NCBI GenBank assembly: GCA_052435735.1
Contig: JBQVNB010000013.1
Coordinates: 62,001-126,000, forward strand
Length of the DNA stretch: 64,000 bases
Reading direction: 5' to 3'
Source of the DNA: Aliihoeflea sp052435735
GTDB lineage: Bacteria; Pseudomonadota; Alphaproteobacteria; Rhizobiales; Rhizobiaceae
The notes beneath the pieces were generated by a model that saw only the letters and a list, made by a program, of their open reading frames with translations, was not told the DNA's origin and did no database searches. The translations under genes and the position numbers were made by a program. This document shows positions 1 to 7,294 of this stretch, one piece after another (within the stretch, counting starts at the first letter, position 1; every line of letters begins with the position of its first letter).

Positions 1-736
1 CCGCTACGCCAACAACGACATGGGCGAACTCGAAGCGCGGCTGAAGGAGGCCGCCGACGCGCGGTTCCGGCTGATCGCGACGGACGGCGTCTTCTCGATG
101 GACGGCATCATCGCCAACCTTCAGGGCGTTTGCGACCTTGCCGAGAAGTACGACGCGATGGTCATGGTCGACGACAGCCATGCAGTCGGGTTCGTCGGGA
201 CCCATGGCCGCGGCTCGATCGAGCATTGCGGCGTCGAGGGCCGGGTGGACATCGTCACCGGCACGCTCGGCAAGGCGCTCGGTGGCGCGTCGGGCGGCTA
301 TACGTCGGGCAAGCGCGAGGTCGTCGACTGGCTACGCCAGCGCTCGCGGCCGTACCTCTTTTCCAACACGCTCGCACCGGTGATCGCCGCGACCTCGCTC
401 AAGGTCTTCGACATGGTCGAAAACGGGGACGCGCTGCGCCGGCACTTGAACGACAATGCCGCACGCTTCCGCGCCGGCATGGAAAAGGCCGGCTTCACGC
501 TCGCCGGAGCCGACCATGCGATCATCCCGGTCATGCTCGGCGACGCGCAAGTGGCGAAAGACATGGCCGACCGGCTGATGGACCACGGCATCTACGTCAT
601 CGGCTTCTCGTTTCCGGTGGTGCCAAAGGGCCAGGCGCGGATCAGGACGCAGATGTCGGCAGCGCATTCGGTCGAGGATATCGACCGCGCGGTGGAGGCG
701 TTCGCGGCAGTGGGAAAAGAGATGGGGGTGGTTTGA
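1..736 (+). CDS. kbl: 2-amino-3-ketobutyrate CoA ligase (glycine C-acetyltransferase), 5' end cut by window
   Basis: PLP-dependent alpha-oxoamine synthase that cleaves 2-amino-3-ketobutyrate with CoA to glycine and acetyl-CoA, the second step of threonine catabolism. About 244 C-terminal residues are present; the reading frame is open from base 2 to the window edge, so the missing N-terminus (the family is about 395 residues) is a window effect. Seen directly: the VDDSHAVGF segment that contacts PLP, and TGTLGKALGGASGG, whose lysine (codon 272-274) is the Schiff-base residue. The C-terminal VVPKGQARIRTQMSAAH is nearly identical to E. coli Kbl as I remember it. The next gene on the same strand is tdh, giving the usual kbl-tdh pair, with a palindromic repeat between them. 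Confidence 0.96.
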   Translation, partial: RYANNDMGELEARLKEAADARFRLIATDGVFSMDGIIANLQGVCDLAEKYDAMVMVDDSHAVGFVGTHGRGSIEHCGVEGRVDIVTGTLGKALGGASGGYTSGKREVVDWLRQRSRPYLFSNTLAPVIAATSLKVFDMVENGDALRRHLNDNAARFRAGMEKAGFTLAGADHAIIPVMLGDAQVAKDMADRLMDHGIYVIGFSFPVVPKGQARIRTQMSAAHSVEDIDRAVEAFAAVGKEMGVV

Positions 737-756
737 TGAGCGCGTCGCCCTACGTT

Positions 757-871
757 GCGCCCCTCTGTCCTGCCGGACATCTCCCCCGCGAGGGGGGAGA
801 TTACGCGCGCCATCGCCCCAGCCAATCTCCCCCCATGCGGGGGAGATGTCCGGCAGGACAGAGGGGGGCGC
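757..871. repeat. Intergenic palindromic repeat, family A, copy 1
   Basis: An imperfect inverted repeat fills most of the gap between kbl and tdh. The left arm reads CCCCTCTGTCCTGCCGGACA followed by TCTCCCCC; the right arm is its reverse complement ending near 870. The same element recurs at 16831, 23281 and 29769. Here the flanking CCTACGTTGC is the complement of the flank GCAACGTAG seen to the right of copies 3 and 4, so this copy lies in the opposite orientation. An ATG inside the right arm makes an in-frame but false N-terminal extension (MSGRTEGG) for tdh. Confidence 0.9.
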
Positions 872-902
872 GAAGGAATGCTGTCGATTCGGAGGTCAGT
901 TC

Positions 903-1937
903 ATGTCCAACATGATGCGTGCACTCGTCAAAGCCAAAGCGGAGCCCGGCATCTGGATGGAAGAAGTGCCGCTGCCGGAAGTCGGCCCCAACGACGTCCT
1001 CATCAAGGTGAAGAAGTCCGCGATCTGCGGCACCGACGTCCACATCTTCAACTGGGACCAATGGGCGCGAAAGACCGTGCCGGTGCCGATGGTGACGGGG
1101 CATGAATTTGTCGGCGAGGTCGCCGATTTCGGCGCGGCGGTGAGCGAATACAAGGTCGGCCAGCGCGTCTCGGGCGAGGGGCATATCGTGTGCGGCCATT
1201 GCCGCAACTGCCGCGCCGGGCGCGGCCACCTCTGCCGCAACACGCTCGGCGTCGGCGTCAACCGGCCGGGCTCCTTCGCCGAATATCTGGTCCTGCCCAA
1301 ACACAATGTCGTGCCGATCCCCGACGACGTGCCGGACGAGATCGCCGCGATCTTCGATCCGCTGGGCAACGCCGTCCACACCGCGCTCTCCTTCGATCTC
1401 GTCGGCGAGGACGTGCTGGTGACGGGCGCGGGGCCGATCGGCATCATGGGCGCGCTGGTGGCGCAGGCTGTGGGCGCGCGCAAGGTCGTCATCACCGACA
1501 TCAACCCGGTGCGGCTCGACCTCGCCCGCAAGATGAAGATCCACCATGTCGTCGACGCCTCGAAGGAGAGCCTGCGCGACGTGATGCGCGAGGAGGGCAT
1601 GACGGAAGGCTTCGACGTCGGGCTTGAAATGTCGGGCTCGGCGGCCGCCTTCCGCGACATGATCGACACGATGAACAATGGCGGCAAGATCGCCATCCTC
1701 GGCATCGCGCCGACCGGATTCGAGATCGACTGGAACAAGGTCATCTTCAAGATGCTGACGCTGAAGGGCATCTACGGCCGCGAGATGTTCGAGACCTGGT
1801 ACAAGATGATCGCGCTGGTGCAGGGGCCGCTCGACGTGTCGGGGCTCATCACGCATCGCATCGGCATCGATGACTATGCCGCAGGCTTCGAGGCCATGCG
1901 CTCGGGCAATTCCGGCAAGGTCGTGATGGACTGGTAG
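903..1937 (+). CDS. tdh: L-threonine 3-dehydrogenase
   Basis: Zinc- and NAD-dependent medium-chain dehydrogenase oxidising threonine to 2-amino-3-ketobutyrate, the substrate of the preceding kbl product. The chosen ATG gives 344 residues (E. coli Tdh has 341) and follows GGAGG at 891-895 with 7 nt spacing. An upstream in-frame ATG at 846 lies inside a palindromic repeat and was rejected. Visible motifs: catalytic zinc ligands C42 and H67-E68 (ICGTD, GHEFVGEV), the structural four-cysteine zinc lobe (C97, C100, C103, C111) and a Rossmann VTGAGPIGIMG motif near residue 175. It is likely co-transcribed with kbl. Confidence 0.97.
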   Translation: MSNMMRALVKAKAEPGIWMEEVPLPEVGPNDVLIKVKKSAICGTDVHIFNWDQWARKTVPVPMVTGHEFVGEVADFGAAVSEYKVGQRVSGEGHIVCGHCRNCRAGRGHLCRNTLGVGVNRPGSFAEYLVLPKHNVVPIPDDVPDEIAAIFDPLGNAVHTALSFDLVGEDVLVTGAGPIGIMGALVAQAVGARKVVITDINPVRLDLARKMKIHHVVDASKESLRDVMREEGMTEGFDVGLEMSGSAAAFRDMIDTMNNGGKIAILGIAPTGFEIDWNKVIFKMLTLKGIYGREMFETWYKMIALVQGPLDVSGLITHRIGIDDYAAGFEAMRSGNSGKVVMDW

Positions 1938-1947
1938 GCGGCAGGCG

Positions 1948-2451
1948 ATGCGGCGGTTTGCGCGTATATTGCTGACACGACACGAAACGCCCGTCGGGCT
2001 TGGCTCCAACGTCAAGGCCGGGATCGGCGCGGCGCTGGGCATGTGCTTCGTCGGTTATCTGGCATCGACGACAGACCTGCCGCTGCTGCTCGCCCCGCTG
2101 GGCGCGAGTTCGGCACTCCTGTTCGGCCAGCCGTCGAGCCCGCTCGCCCAGCCGCTGAACGTGATGGCGGGCTTCTTCATCTCGGCCGTCATATGCGAGG
2201 CCACTTTCTCGCTGTTCCCCGGCGTCTGGATCGCCGCGGCACTTTCGGTGGGCATGGCGATCGTGGTGATGCGGGCGCTGCGCGTCACCCATCCGCCAGC
2301 CTGTGCGCTGCCGATCCTCGCCTTCGGCAACGGCCTTCACGGCATCCAGCTCTTTGTCGTCGTCCTGATCGGTTGCCTCGTCCTGATCTCGCTCGCAATC
2401 ATCGTCCACAACATCCCACCCAGGCGCGAGTATCCGCATCGGGTGGAGTGA
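1948..2451 (+). CDS. HPP family integral membrane protein
   Basis: A 167-residue protein of the HPP family, small bacterial membrane proteins; some members are linked to nitrite transport in cyanobacteria and plastids, and the role here is unknown. It shows four hydrophobic segments (roughly residues 23-42, 70-90, 90-108 and 120-150) and the signature THPPACALP near residue 110. The ATG lies 10 nt after the tdh stop, so it is probably read from the kbl-tdh transcript. It ends 3 nt before the convergent MarR gene. The family assignment is good; a link to threonine use is only positional. Confidence 0.8.
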   Translation: MRRFARILLTRHETPVGLGSNVKAGIGAALGMCFVGYLASTTDLPLLLAPLGASSALLFGQPSSPLAQPLNVMAGFFISAVICEATFSLFPGVWIAAALSVGMAIVVMRALRVTHPPACALPILAFGNGLHGIQLFVVVLIGCLVLISLAIIVHNIPPRREYPHRVE

Positions 2452-2454
2452 CGC

Positions 2455-2889
2455 TCAACCGCCCGCCCGTTCCAGCGCGGCGAGGCCGCGCAGGACGGCG
2501 TCGCGGTCGGCGGGCGACATGTTGGCGAGGAGGTTTTCCTCGAAGGATTTGGCGAAGGGTACGAGTTCGCGATAGGCGGCCTGGCCGGCCTTCGTCAGCG
2601 TCAGATGTTCGACGCGGCGGTCTTCCGCGCTCGGTGACCGCTTCAGCCACAGCCGCTTTTCGAGCGCGGAAACGGCGCGCGATACCTTGGTCTTGTGCAT
2701 CGCCGAATGCTGGCCAACGGCAGTCGCCGTCATCCTCTCATATTGGCCGAGCGCCGCGAGCAGCCGCCATTCGGGGCGGGTGAGGCCGTAGCGGTCGCGG
2801 TAGATTTTCGCGAAGTCGCGGCTGATGACGTCCGCCAGCCGGTTCAGCCGATAGGGGAGGAAGCGTTCGAGCTCGAGCGTCATCGGCAC
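2455..2889 (-). CDS. MarR-family regulator, probable regulator of hmgA
   Basis: A winged-helix regulator of 144 residues starting at GTG 2889, or 142 from the ATG at 2883. The core shows the MarR layout: GLTRPEWRLLAALGQ, the recognition helix region MHKTKVSRAVSALEKRLWL, and the wing SAEDRRVEHLTLTKAG. It is divergent from hmgA with only 71 bp between the two starts, so it is likely to control hmgA and itself through the shared region. MarR-type regulators of homogentisate genes are known in alphaproteobacteria; the ligand here, perhaps a pathway intermediate, is inferred. Confidence 0.85.
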   Translation of the reverse strand: MPMTLELERFLPYRLNRLADVISRDFAKIYRDRYGLTRPEWRLLAALGQYERMTATAVGQHSAMHKTKVSRAVSALEKRLWLKRSPSAEDRRVEHLTLTKAGQAAYRELVPFAKSFEENLLANMSPADRDAVLRGLAALERAGG

Positions 2890-2960
2890 CGTTGATGGTT
2901 ACATTTTCAATGGTTACGAATGCAACGAAATACACGGGACGTCAAATCCGGGAGGTCGCC
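2890..2960. promoter_or_regulatory. Divergent marR-hmgA control region with direct and inverted repeats
   Basis: The 71-bp gap holds two copies of ATGGTTAC 15 bp apart (2895-2902 and 2910-2917). The second runs into an imperfect dyad GTTACGAATGCAAC (2914-2927). A weak promoter toward hmgA can be drawn as TTGATG (2892-2897), a 17-bp spacer and TACGAA (2915-2920), so a protein bound to the repeats would cover it. The hmgA Shine-Dalgarno GGAGG is at 2951-2955. The operator assignment is inferred. Confidence 0.5.
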
Positions 2961-4328
2961 ATGAACGAGATGAGCAAAGTGCTCGGCCACACGTCGCCGG
3001 CGAAAAAGCCGAAGGCGCGCTTCGACTACATGCCGGGCTTCGGCAACGATTTCGAGACCGAGAGCCTGCCCGGCGCGCTGCCTCAGGGCATGAATTCGCC
3101 CCAGCGGCCGGCCTATGGGCTCTATGCCGAGCAATTGTCCGGCTCGCCCTTCACGGCACCGCGCGGAACGAACGAGCGTTCCTGGCTCTACCGCATCCGC
3201 CCGTCCGTGAAGCACCATCGCCGCTTCAAGCCCTACGACCTGCCGCTCTGGCTCTCCGCGCCGTCGAAGGGCGAGCATGAACTGCCGCTCGGCCAGTTCC
3301 GCTGGAACCCGGTGCCGATCCCGGCGGAGAAGACCGACTTCATCTCCGGCATGCGCACGATGACGCTTGCCGGCGACGTGCTGGGGCAGGCGGGCATGGC
3401 GGCGCATGTCTATGTCGCCAATGCCGACATGGTGGACGACCATTTCTTCAACGCCGATGGCGAGATGCTGGTCGTGCCGCAGGACGGCGGCGTGCGCTTT
3501 TTGACCGAGATGGGCGTGATCGAGGTCGAGCCGGGCGAAATCTGCATCCTGCCGCGCGGACTCACCTTCAAGGTCGAGCTGATGGGAAAGACCGCGCGCG
3601 GCTACATTTGCGAAAACTACGGCGCCAAGTTCACGCTGCCCGATCGCGGGCCGATCGGCGCCAACTGCCTTGCCAACCCGCGCGACTTCAAGACGCCCGT
3701 CGCCTGGTATGAGGACAAGGAAACGCCCTGCCGGATCGTCGTCAAATGGTGCGGCCAGTTCCACGTCACCGAGATCGGCCATTCGCCGCTCGACGTCGTC
3801 GCCTGGCACGGCAATTATGCGCCCTACAAATACGATCTCGCGACCTTCTCGCCCGTCGGCGCGATCCTGTTCGACCATCCCGACCCGTCCATCTTCACGG
3901 TTCTCACCGCGCCCTCCGGCGAGGAGGGGACGGCGAATATCGACTTCGTCATCTTCCCGCCGCGCTGGATGGTGGCCGAGAACACGTTCCGCCCGCCCTG
4001 GTATCACCGCAACATCATGTCCGAATTCATGGGCCTGATCCGCGGCCAGTATGACGCGAAGGAAGAGGGCTTCGTGCCCGGCGGCATGAGCCTTCATAAC
4101 ATGATGCTGGCGCATGGGCCCGACGCGGGCGGCTTCGAGAAGGCATCACGTGCCGACCTGAAGGCGGTGAAGCTGGAAAACACCATGGCGTTCATGTTCG
4201 AAACGCGCTTTCCCCAGCTTGTGACGAAATACGGGTTGGGGCTGGAGACGCTTCAGGACGACTACATCGATTGCTGGAGCGACCTGAAGAAGCGCTTCGA
4301 TGGCACGATCGAAGGCGACTGGAGTTAA
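2961..4328 (+). CDS. hmgA: Homogentisate 1,2-dioxygenase
   Basis: Non-haem iron dioxygenase opening the ring of homogentisate to maleylacetoacetate in tyrosine and phenylacetate-type catabolism. The ATG at 2961 follows GGAGG by 5 nt and gives 455 residues, close to the family length of about 440; an upstream in-frame start at 2892 would begin inside the operator region. Diagnostic segments: YMPGFGNDFETE at the N-terminus, and iron ligands in WYHRNIMSEFMG (His and Glu six residues apart) and SLHNMMLAHGPD (His). It is first in an operon with a fumarylacetoacetase and at least four further genes. Confidence 0.97.
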   Translation: MNEMSKVLGHTSPAKKPKARFDYMPGFGNDFETESLPGALPQGMNSPQRPAYGLYAEQLSGSPFTAPRGTNERSWLYRIRPSVKHHRRFKPYDLPLWLSAPSKGEHELPLGQFRWNPVPIPAEKTDFISGMRTMTLAGDVLGQAGMAAHVYVANADMVDDHFFNADGEMLVVPQDGGVRFLTEMGVIEVEPGEICILPRGLTFKVELMGKTARGYICENYGAKFTLPDRGPIGANCLANPRDFKTPVAWYEDKETPCRIVVKWCGQFHVTEIGHSPLDVVAWHGNYAPYKYDLATFSPVGAILFDHPDPSIFTVLTAPSGEEGTANIDFVIFPPRWMVAENTFRPPWYHRNIMSEFMGLIRGQYDAKEEGFVPGGMSLHNMMLAHGPDAGGFEKASRADLKAVKLENTMAFMFETRFPQLVTKYGLGLETLQDDYIDCWSDLKKRFDGTIEGDWS

Positions 4329-4396
4329 GTGCCGCCGGCTGCAATGATGGCGCGACGACAAGAGAGCCCATACCGGGCCAAGGGGATGGAGACCGC

Positions 4397-5419
4397 ATGA
4401 AACTTGCCACGCTGAAGAACGGCACGCGCGACGGAAAACTGGTGCTCGTGTCGCGCGACCTGACGCGCTCGACGGATGCGTCCTTCCTCGCCCCGACGCT
4501 GCAGGCCGCGCTCGACAACTGGCGCCGGATCGCGCCGCATCTCGAAGCGCTGGCCGAAAGCCTCGAAGTCGGCGCAGTGCCGACCGAGCGCTTCCACGAG
4601 CACGACGCGATGTCGCCCCTGCCGCGCGCCTATCAGTGGGCGGACGGCTCGGCATACGTCAACCACGTCGAACTCGTGCGCAAGGCGCGCAATGCCGAGA
4701 TGCCGGACACCTTCTGGACCGACCCGCTGATGTATCAGGGCGGTTCGGACACGTTCCTCGGGCCGCGCGATCCGATCGTGATGGCCGACGAAGCCTATGG
4801 CATCGACATGGAAGGCGAGATTGCAATCATCGTCGACGACGTGCCGATGGGGGCGAGCCTCGACAAGGCGCGTGAGGCGATCCGGCTGGTCATGCTGGTC
4901 AATGACGTGTCGCTGCGCGGCTTGATCCCGGCCGAACTCGGCAAGGGCTTCGGCTTTTTCCAGTCGAAGCCCTCCTCGGCCTTCTCGCCGGTCGCGGTGA
5001 CGCCGGACGAACTCGGCGACGCCTGGGACGGCGGCAAGCTCTTGCTGCCCTTGATGGTCGATTACAACGGCAAGCCGTTCGGCCGCGCGAACGCCGGCGT
5101 CGACATGACGTTCGACTTCCCGACCCTGATCGCCCACGCAGCGAAGACGCGGCCTTTGGTGGCGGGCTCGATCATCGGCTCGGGCACGGTGTCGAACAAG
5201 CTTGACGGCGGGCCGGGCAAGCCGGTCGATGCCGGCGGCGTCGGCTATTCCTGCATCGCCGAAATCCGCACCATCGAGACGATCGAAACCGGCAAGGCGA
5301 CGACCCCCTTCATGCGCTTCGGCGACACTGTCCGCATCGAGATGAAAGACAAGGCGGGCCATTCGATCTTCGGCGCGATCGAGCAGGTGGTGGAGAGGTA
5401 CGAGCCGGAAAACAATTGA
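4397..5419 (+). CDS. fahA: Fumarylacetoacetase (FAH-family hydrolase)
   Basis: Cleaves fumarylacetoacetate to fumarate and acetoacetate, the last step of the homogentisate route. The 340-residue product starts at ATG 4397 after GGAG at 4388-4391. The FAH core is visible: YGIDMEGEIAIIVDDVP (acidic metal ligands), MLVNDVSLR, FGFFQSKPSSAFSPVAVTPDELGD and the C-terminal GSGTVSNK. It belongs to the short bacterial FAH class, about 80 residues shorter than the animal enzyme. It lies 68 nt after hmgA. The enzyme joining the two steps, maleylacetoacetate isomerase, is not present as a recognisable glutathione-transferase homologue anywhere in the window. Confidence 0.9.
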   Translation: MKLATLKNGTRDGKLVLVSRDLTRSTDASFLAPTLQAALDNWRRIAPHLEALAESLEVGAVPTERFHEHDAMSPLPRAYQWADGSAYVNHVELVRKARNAEMPDTFWTDPLMYQGGSDTFLGPRDPIVMADEAYGIDMEGEIAIIVDDVPMGASLDKAREAIRLVMLVNDVSLRGLIPAELGKGFGFFQSKPSSAFSPVAVTPDELGDAWDGGKLLLPLMVDYNGKPFGRANAGVDMTFDFPTLIAHAAKTRPLVAGSIIGSGTVSNKLDGGPGKPVDAGGVGYSCIAEIRTIETIETGKATTPFMRFGDTVRIEMKDKAGHSIFGAIEQVVERYEPENN

Positions 5420-5421
5420 CC

Positions 5422-5580
5422 ACAAAGCACCCCACTCCGTCGCGCTTCGCGCGCCACCTCTCCCCCTGCCCCGGGGAGAGGAACCCAGGCTGAATGAGCG
5501 CTGAGATTGATGAAGCGCATTTCCTCTCCCCCGGGGCAGGGGGAGAGGTGGCCCGAAGGGACGGAGTGGGGGTGCTTTGC
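5422..5580. repeat. Intergenic palindromic repeat, family B, copy 1
   Basis: A 159-bp inverted repeat with outer arms CAAAGCACCCCACTCCGTC and GACGGAGTGGGGGTGCTTTG, inner arms CCACCTCTCCCCCTGCCCC and GGGGCAGGGGGAGAGGTGG, and a central unpaired part. It fills the gap between fahA and the MBL-fold gene. A second, shorter relative is at 18205-18343. Confidence 0.9.
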
Positions 5581-5606
5581 GACGCGGAAAACAAACTGGA
5601 GCACAC

Positions 5607-6557
5607 ATGACCAAGAACTTCGCATCGACCGGCGACATGGCCGAAAAGAACATCTCCTTCACCGAGATCGGCCGCGACCTGTGGGCGTTCACCGCCGAGG
5701 GCGATCCGAACACCGGGGTCATCATCGGCGACGATTCGGTCATGATCATCGACGCACAGGCGACGCCGCGCCTGGCGAACAAGGTCATCGAGAAGATCCG
5801 CACCGTCACCGACAAGCCGATCAAATATGTGACGCTGTCGCACTATCACGCGGTGCGCGTGCTCGGCGCATCGGCCTATGGCGCGTCGGAAATCTTCATG
5901 TCGGAAAAGGCGCGGTCCATGGTGGTCGAGCGCGGGCAGGAGGACTGGGATTCGGAGTTCGGCCGCTTCCCGCGCCTCTTCCAGGGTCATGAATCGATCC
6001 CGGGCCTCACCTGGCCGACCATGACCTTCAATGACCGGCTGACCGTCCATATGGGCAAGCGCCGCGTCGACCTGATGTTCCTCGGCCGCGCGCACACGGC
6101 GGGCGACATCGTCGCCTATGTGCCGGACGAGAACGTGATGTTCACCGGCGACATCGTCGAATACCACTCCGCCTGCTATTGCGGCGACGGGCATTTTTCC
6201 GACTGGCCGATGACGCTGGAGGAAATTCGCGCCTTCGACCTCGACGCCATCGCCCCCGGCCGCGGCGACGCGCTGGTCGGCCCGGACATGGTCAACGACG
6301 CGATCGACAACACCGCCGATTTCGTCATGTCCACCTACCGCCCGATCGCCCGCGTGGCGCAGGGCGGCGGCTCGCTGAAGGAAGCCTGGGACGCGTGCCG
6401 CGAAGTCTGCGACCCGAAATTCGGCGACTACGCCATCTACGAGCACTGCCTGCCCTTCAACGTCGCCCGCGCCTATGACGAGGCGCTGGGGATCGACACG
6501 CCGCGGATCTGGACGGCGGAGCGGGACAAGGCGATGTGGGGAGAGTTGCAGGGGTGA
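5607..6557 (+). CDS. Metallo-beta-lactamase-fold protein with degenerate second metal site
   Basis: A 316-residue MBL-fold protein starting at ATG 5607 after GGAG (5598-5601). The usual HxHxDH motif is here H79-Y-H81-A-V83-R84. The later single histidine (GRAHTAGD, H163) and bridging aspartate (FTGDIVEY, D182) are kept, while the final motif-5 histidine is replaced (PGRGD, R219). Compared with glyoxalase II-type enzymes, the first metal site is intact and every ligand unique to the second site is lost. The reaction is unknown. Its place between fahA and the DinB/monooxygenase genes suggests a role in homogentisate or related aromatic catabolism. The MBL fold is certain; the function is not assigned. 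Confidence 0.8.
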   Translation: MTKNFASTGDMAEKNISFTEIGRDLWAFTAEGDPNTGVIIGDDSVMIIDAQATPRLANKVIEKIRTVTDKPIKYVTLSHYHAVRVLGASAYGASEIFMSEKARSMVVERGQEDWDSEFGRFPRLFQGHESIPGLTWPTMTFNDRLTVHMGKRRVDLMFLGRAHTAGDIVAYVPDENVMFTGDIVEYHSACYCGDGHFSDWPMTLEEIRAFDLDAIAPGRGDALVGPDMVNDAIDNTADFVMSTYRPIARVAQGGGSLKEAWDACREVCDPKFGDYAIYEHCLPFNVARAYDEALGIDTPRIWTAERDKAMWGELQG

Positions 6558-6570
6558 TTGGGGGCGGTAG

Positions 6571-6730
6571 GCTTCAGGATACCCCCACCTTTTATTCCTC
6601 CCCACAAGGGGGAGGAAGGATGTCAGCGTCGCACCGCACCTCGGATGAATTGATCTGATTTGAATGGTGGCTCGACGCCGACGTCTCCCTCCCCCTTGTG
6701 GGGAGGGGTGCGGGGTGGGGGTATTGAAGC
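6571..6730. repeat. Intergenic palindromic repeat, family C
   Basis: An inverted repeat with outer arms GCTTCAGGATACCCCCACC and GGGTGGGGGTATTGAAGC written in the two halves, and inner arms CCTCCCCACAAGGGGGAGG and CCTCCCCCTTGTGGGGAGG, each itself nearly palindromic. It occupies the gap between the MBL gene and the DinB gene. It can form a long hairpin in the transcript. Only one copy is seen in this window. Confidence 0.85.
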
Positions 6731-6760
6731 CCGCAAGCTTTAAAGAGAGGAGGCGATCAC

Positions 6761-7294
6761 GTGACCAATCTACCGCGACATTTTTCCGCCATGGCGCGCA
6801 ACAATCGCTGGTCAAACCACGTCCTCCTGCGCGCATGCGCAAATCTCGACAGCGTGGCCTTCACCGCAACCCGCACCTCCTTCTTCCCCTCCATCGCCGC
6901 GACGCTCTCACACAACCACTTCGTCGACCTCTACTACATCGACGCGCTGGAAGAGGGCGGACGCGGAGAGCGGGTCTATGACGACGAGATCGTGTTCGCC
7001 CACGCATCCGAACTTGCGCCGCTGCAAAAGGCGGCGGATGAGCGGCTGATCGCATTCTGCGACCGGCTCTCGGATGACGACACCGAGCGGACGGTTGTCA
7101 CGGATCGCGGCCACAAGGGGCAATTCCCCGAGCGCATCGACGATCTCCTCGCTCATCTCTTCCAGCACCAGATTCACCATCGCGGACAGGCCCATGCAAT
7201 GCTTGCCGGCACCGATGTGAAGCCGCCGCAACTCGACGAATTCTTCCTCACCTTCGAGCGCGACCCCGAAATCCGCCGCATGGGGCTCGCCTGA
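6761..7294 (+). CDS. DinB-fold (four-helix, metal-binding) protein
   Basis: A 177-residue DinB-superfamily protein. The GTG at 6761 was chosen because the strong GAGAGGAGG (6745-6753) sits 7 nt upstream. The family's metal-binding histidines are visible: H51/H53 in LSHNHFVDLYY, and H136 and H140 in HLFQHQIHHRGQ. DinB-fold proteins include thiol-dependent transferases and the mycothiol-dependent maleylpyruvate isomerase. Because it lies with hmgA and fahA and no GST-type maleylacetoacetate isomerase is present, it is a candidate for that missing step; this is inference. Its stop overlaps the next start by one base (TGATG). Confidence 0.8.
   Translation: MTNLPRHFSAMARNNRWSNHVLLRACANLDSVAFTATRTSFFPSIAATLSHNHFVDLYYIDALEEGGRGERVYDDEIVFAHASELAPLQKAADERLIAFCDRLSDDDTERTVVTDRGHKGQFPERIDDLLAHLFQHQIHHRGQAHAMLAGTDVKPPQLDEFFLTFERDPEIRRMGLA

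Noticed and set aside
1..736. Truncated kbl as a pseudogene
   Set aside because: The frame is open to the window edge with normal sequence; the truncation is due to the window boundary.
846..902. Upstream in-frame start for tdh (MSGRTEGG...)
   Set aside because: The extra codons are the right arm of a family A repeat; the ATG at 903 has a ribosome site and gives the family length.
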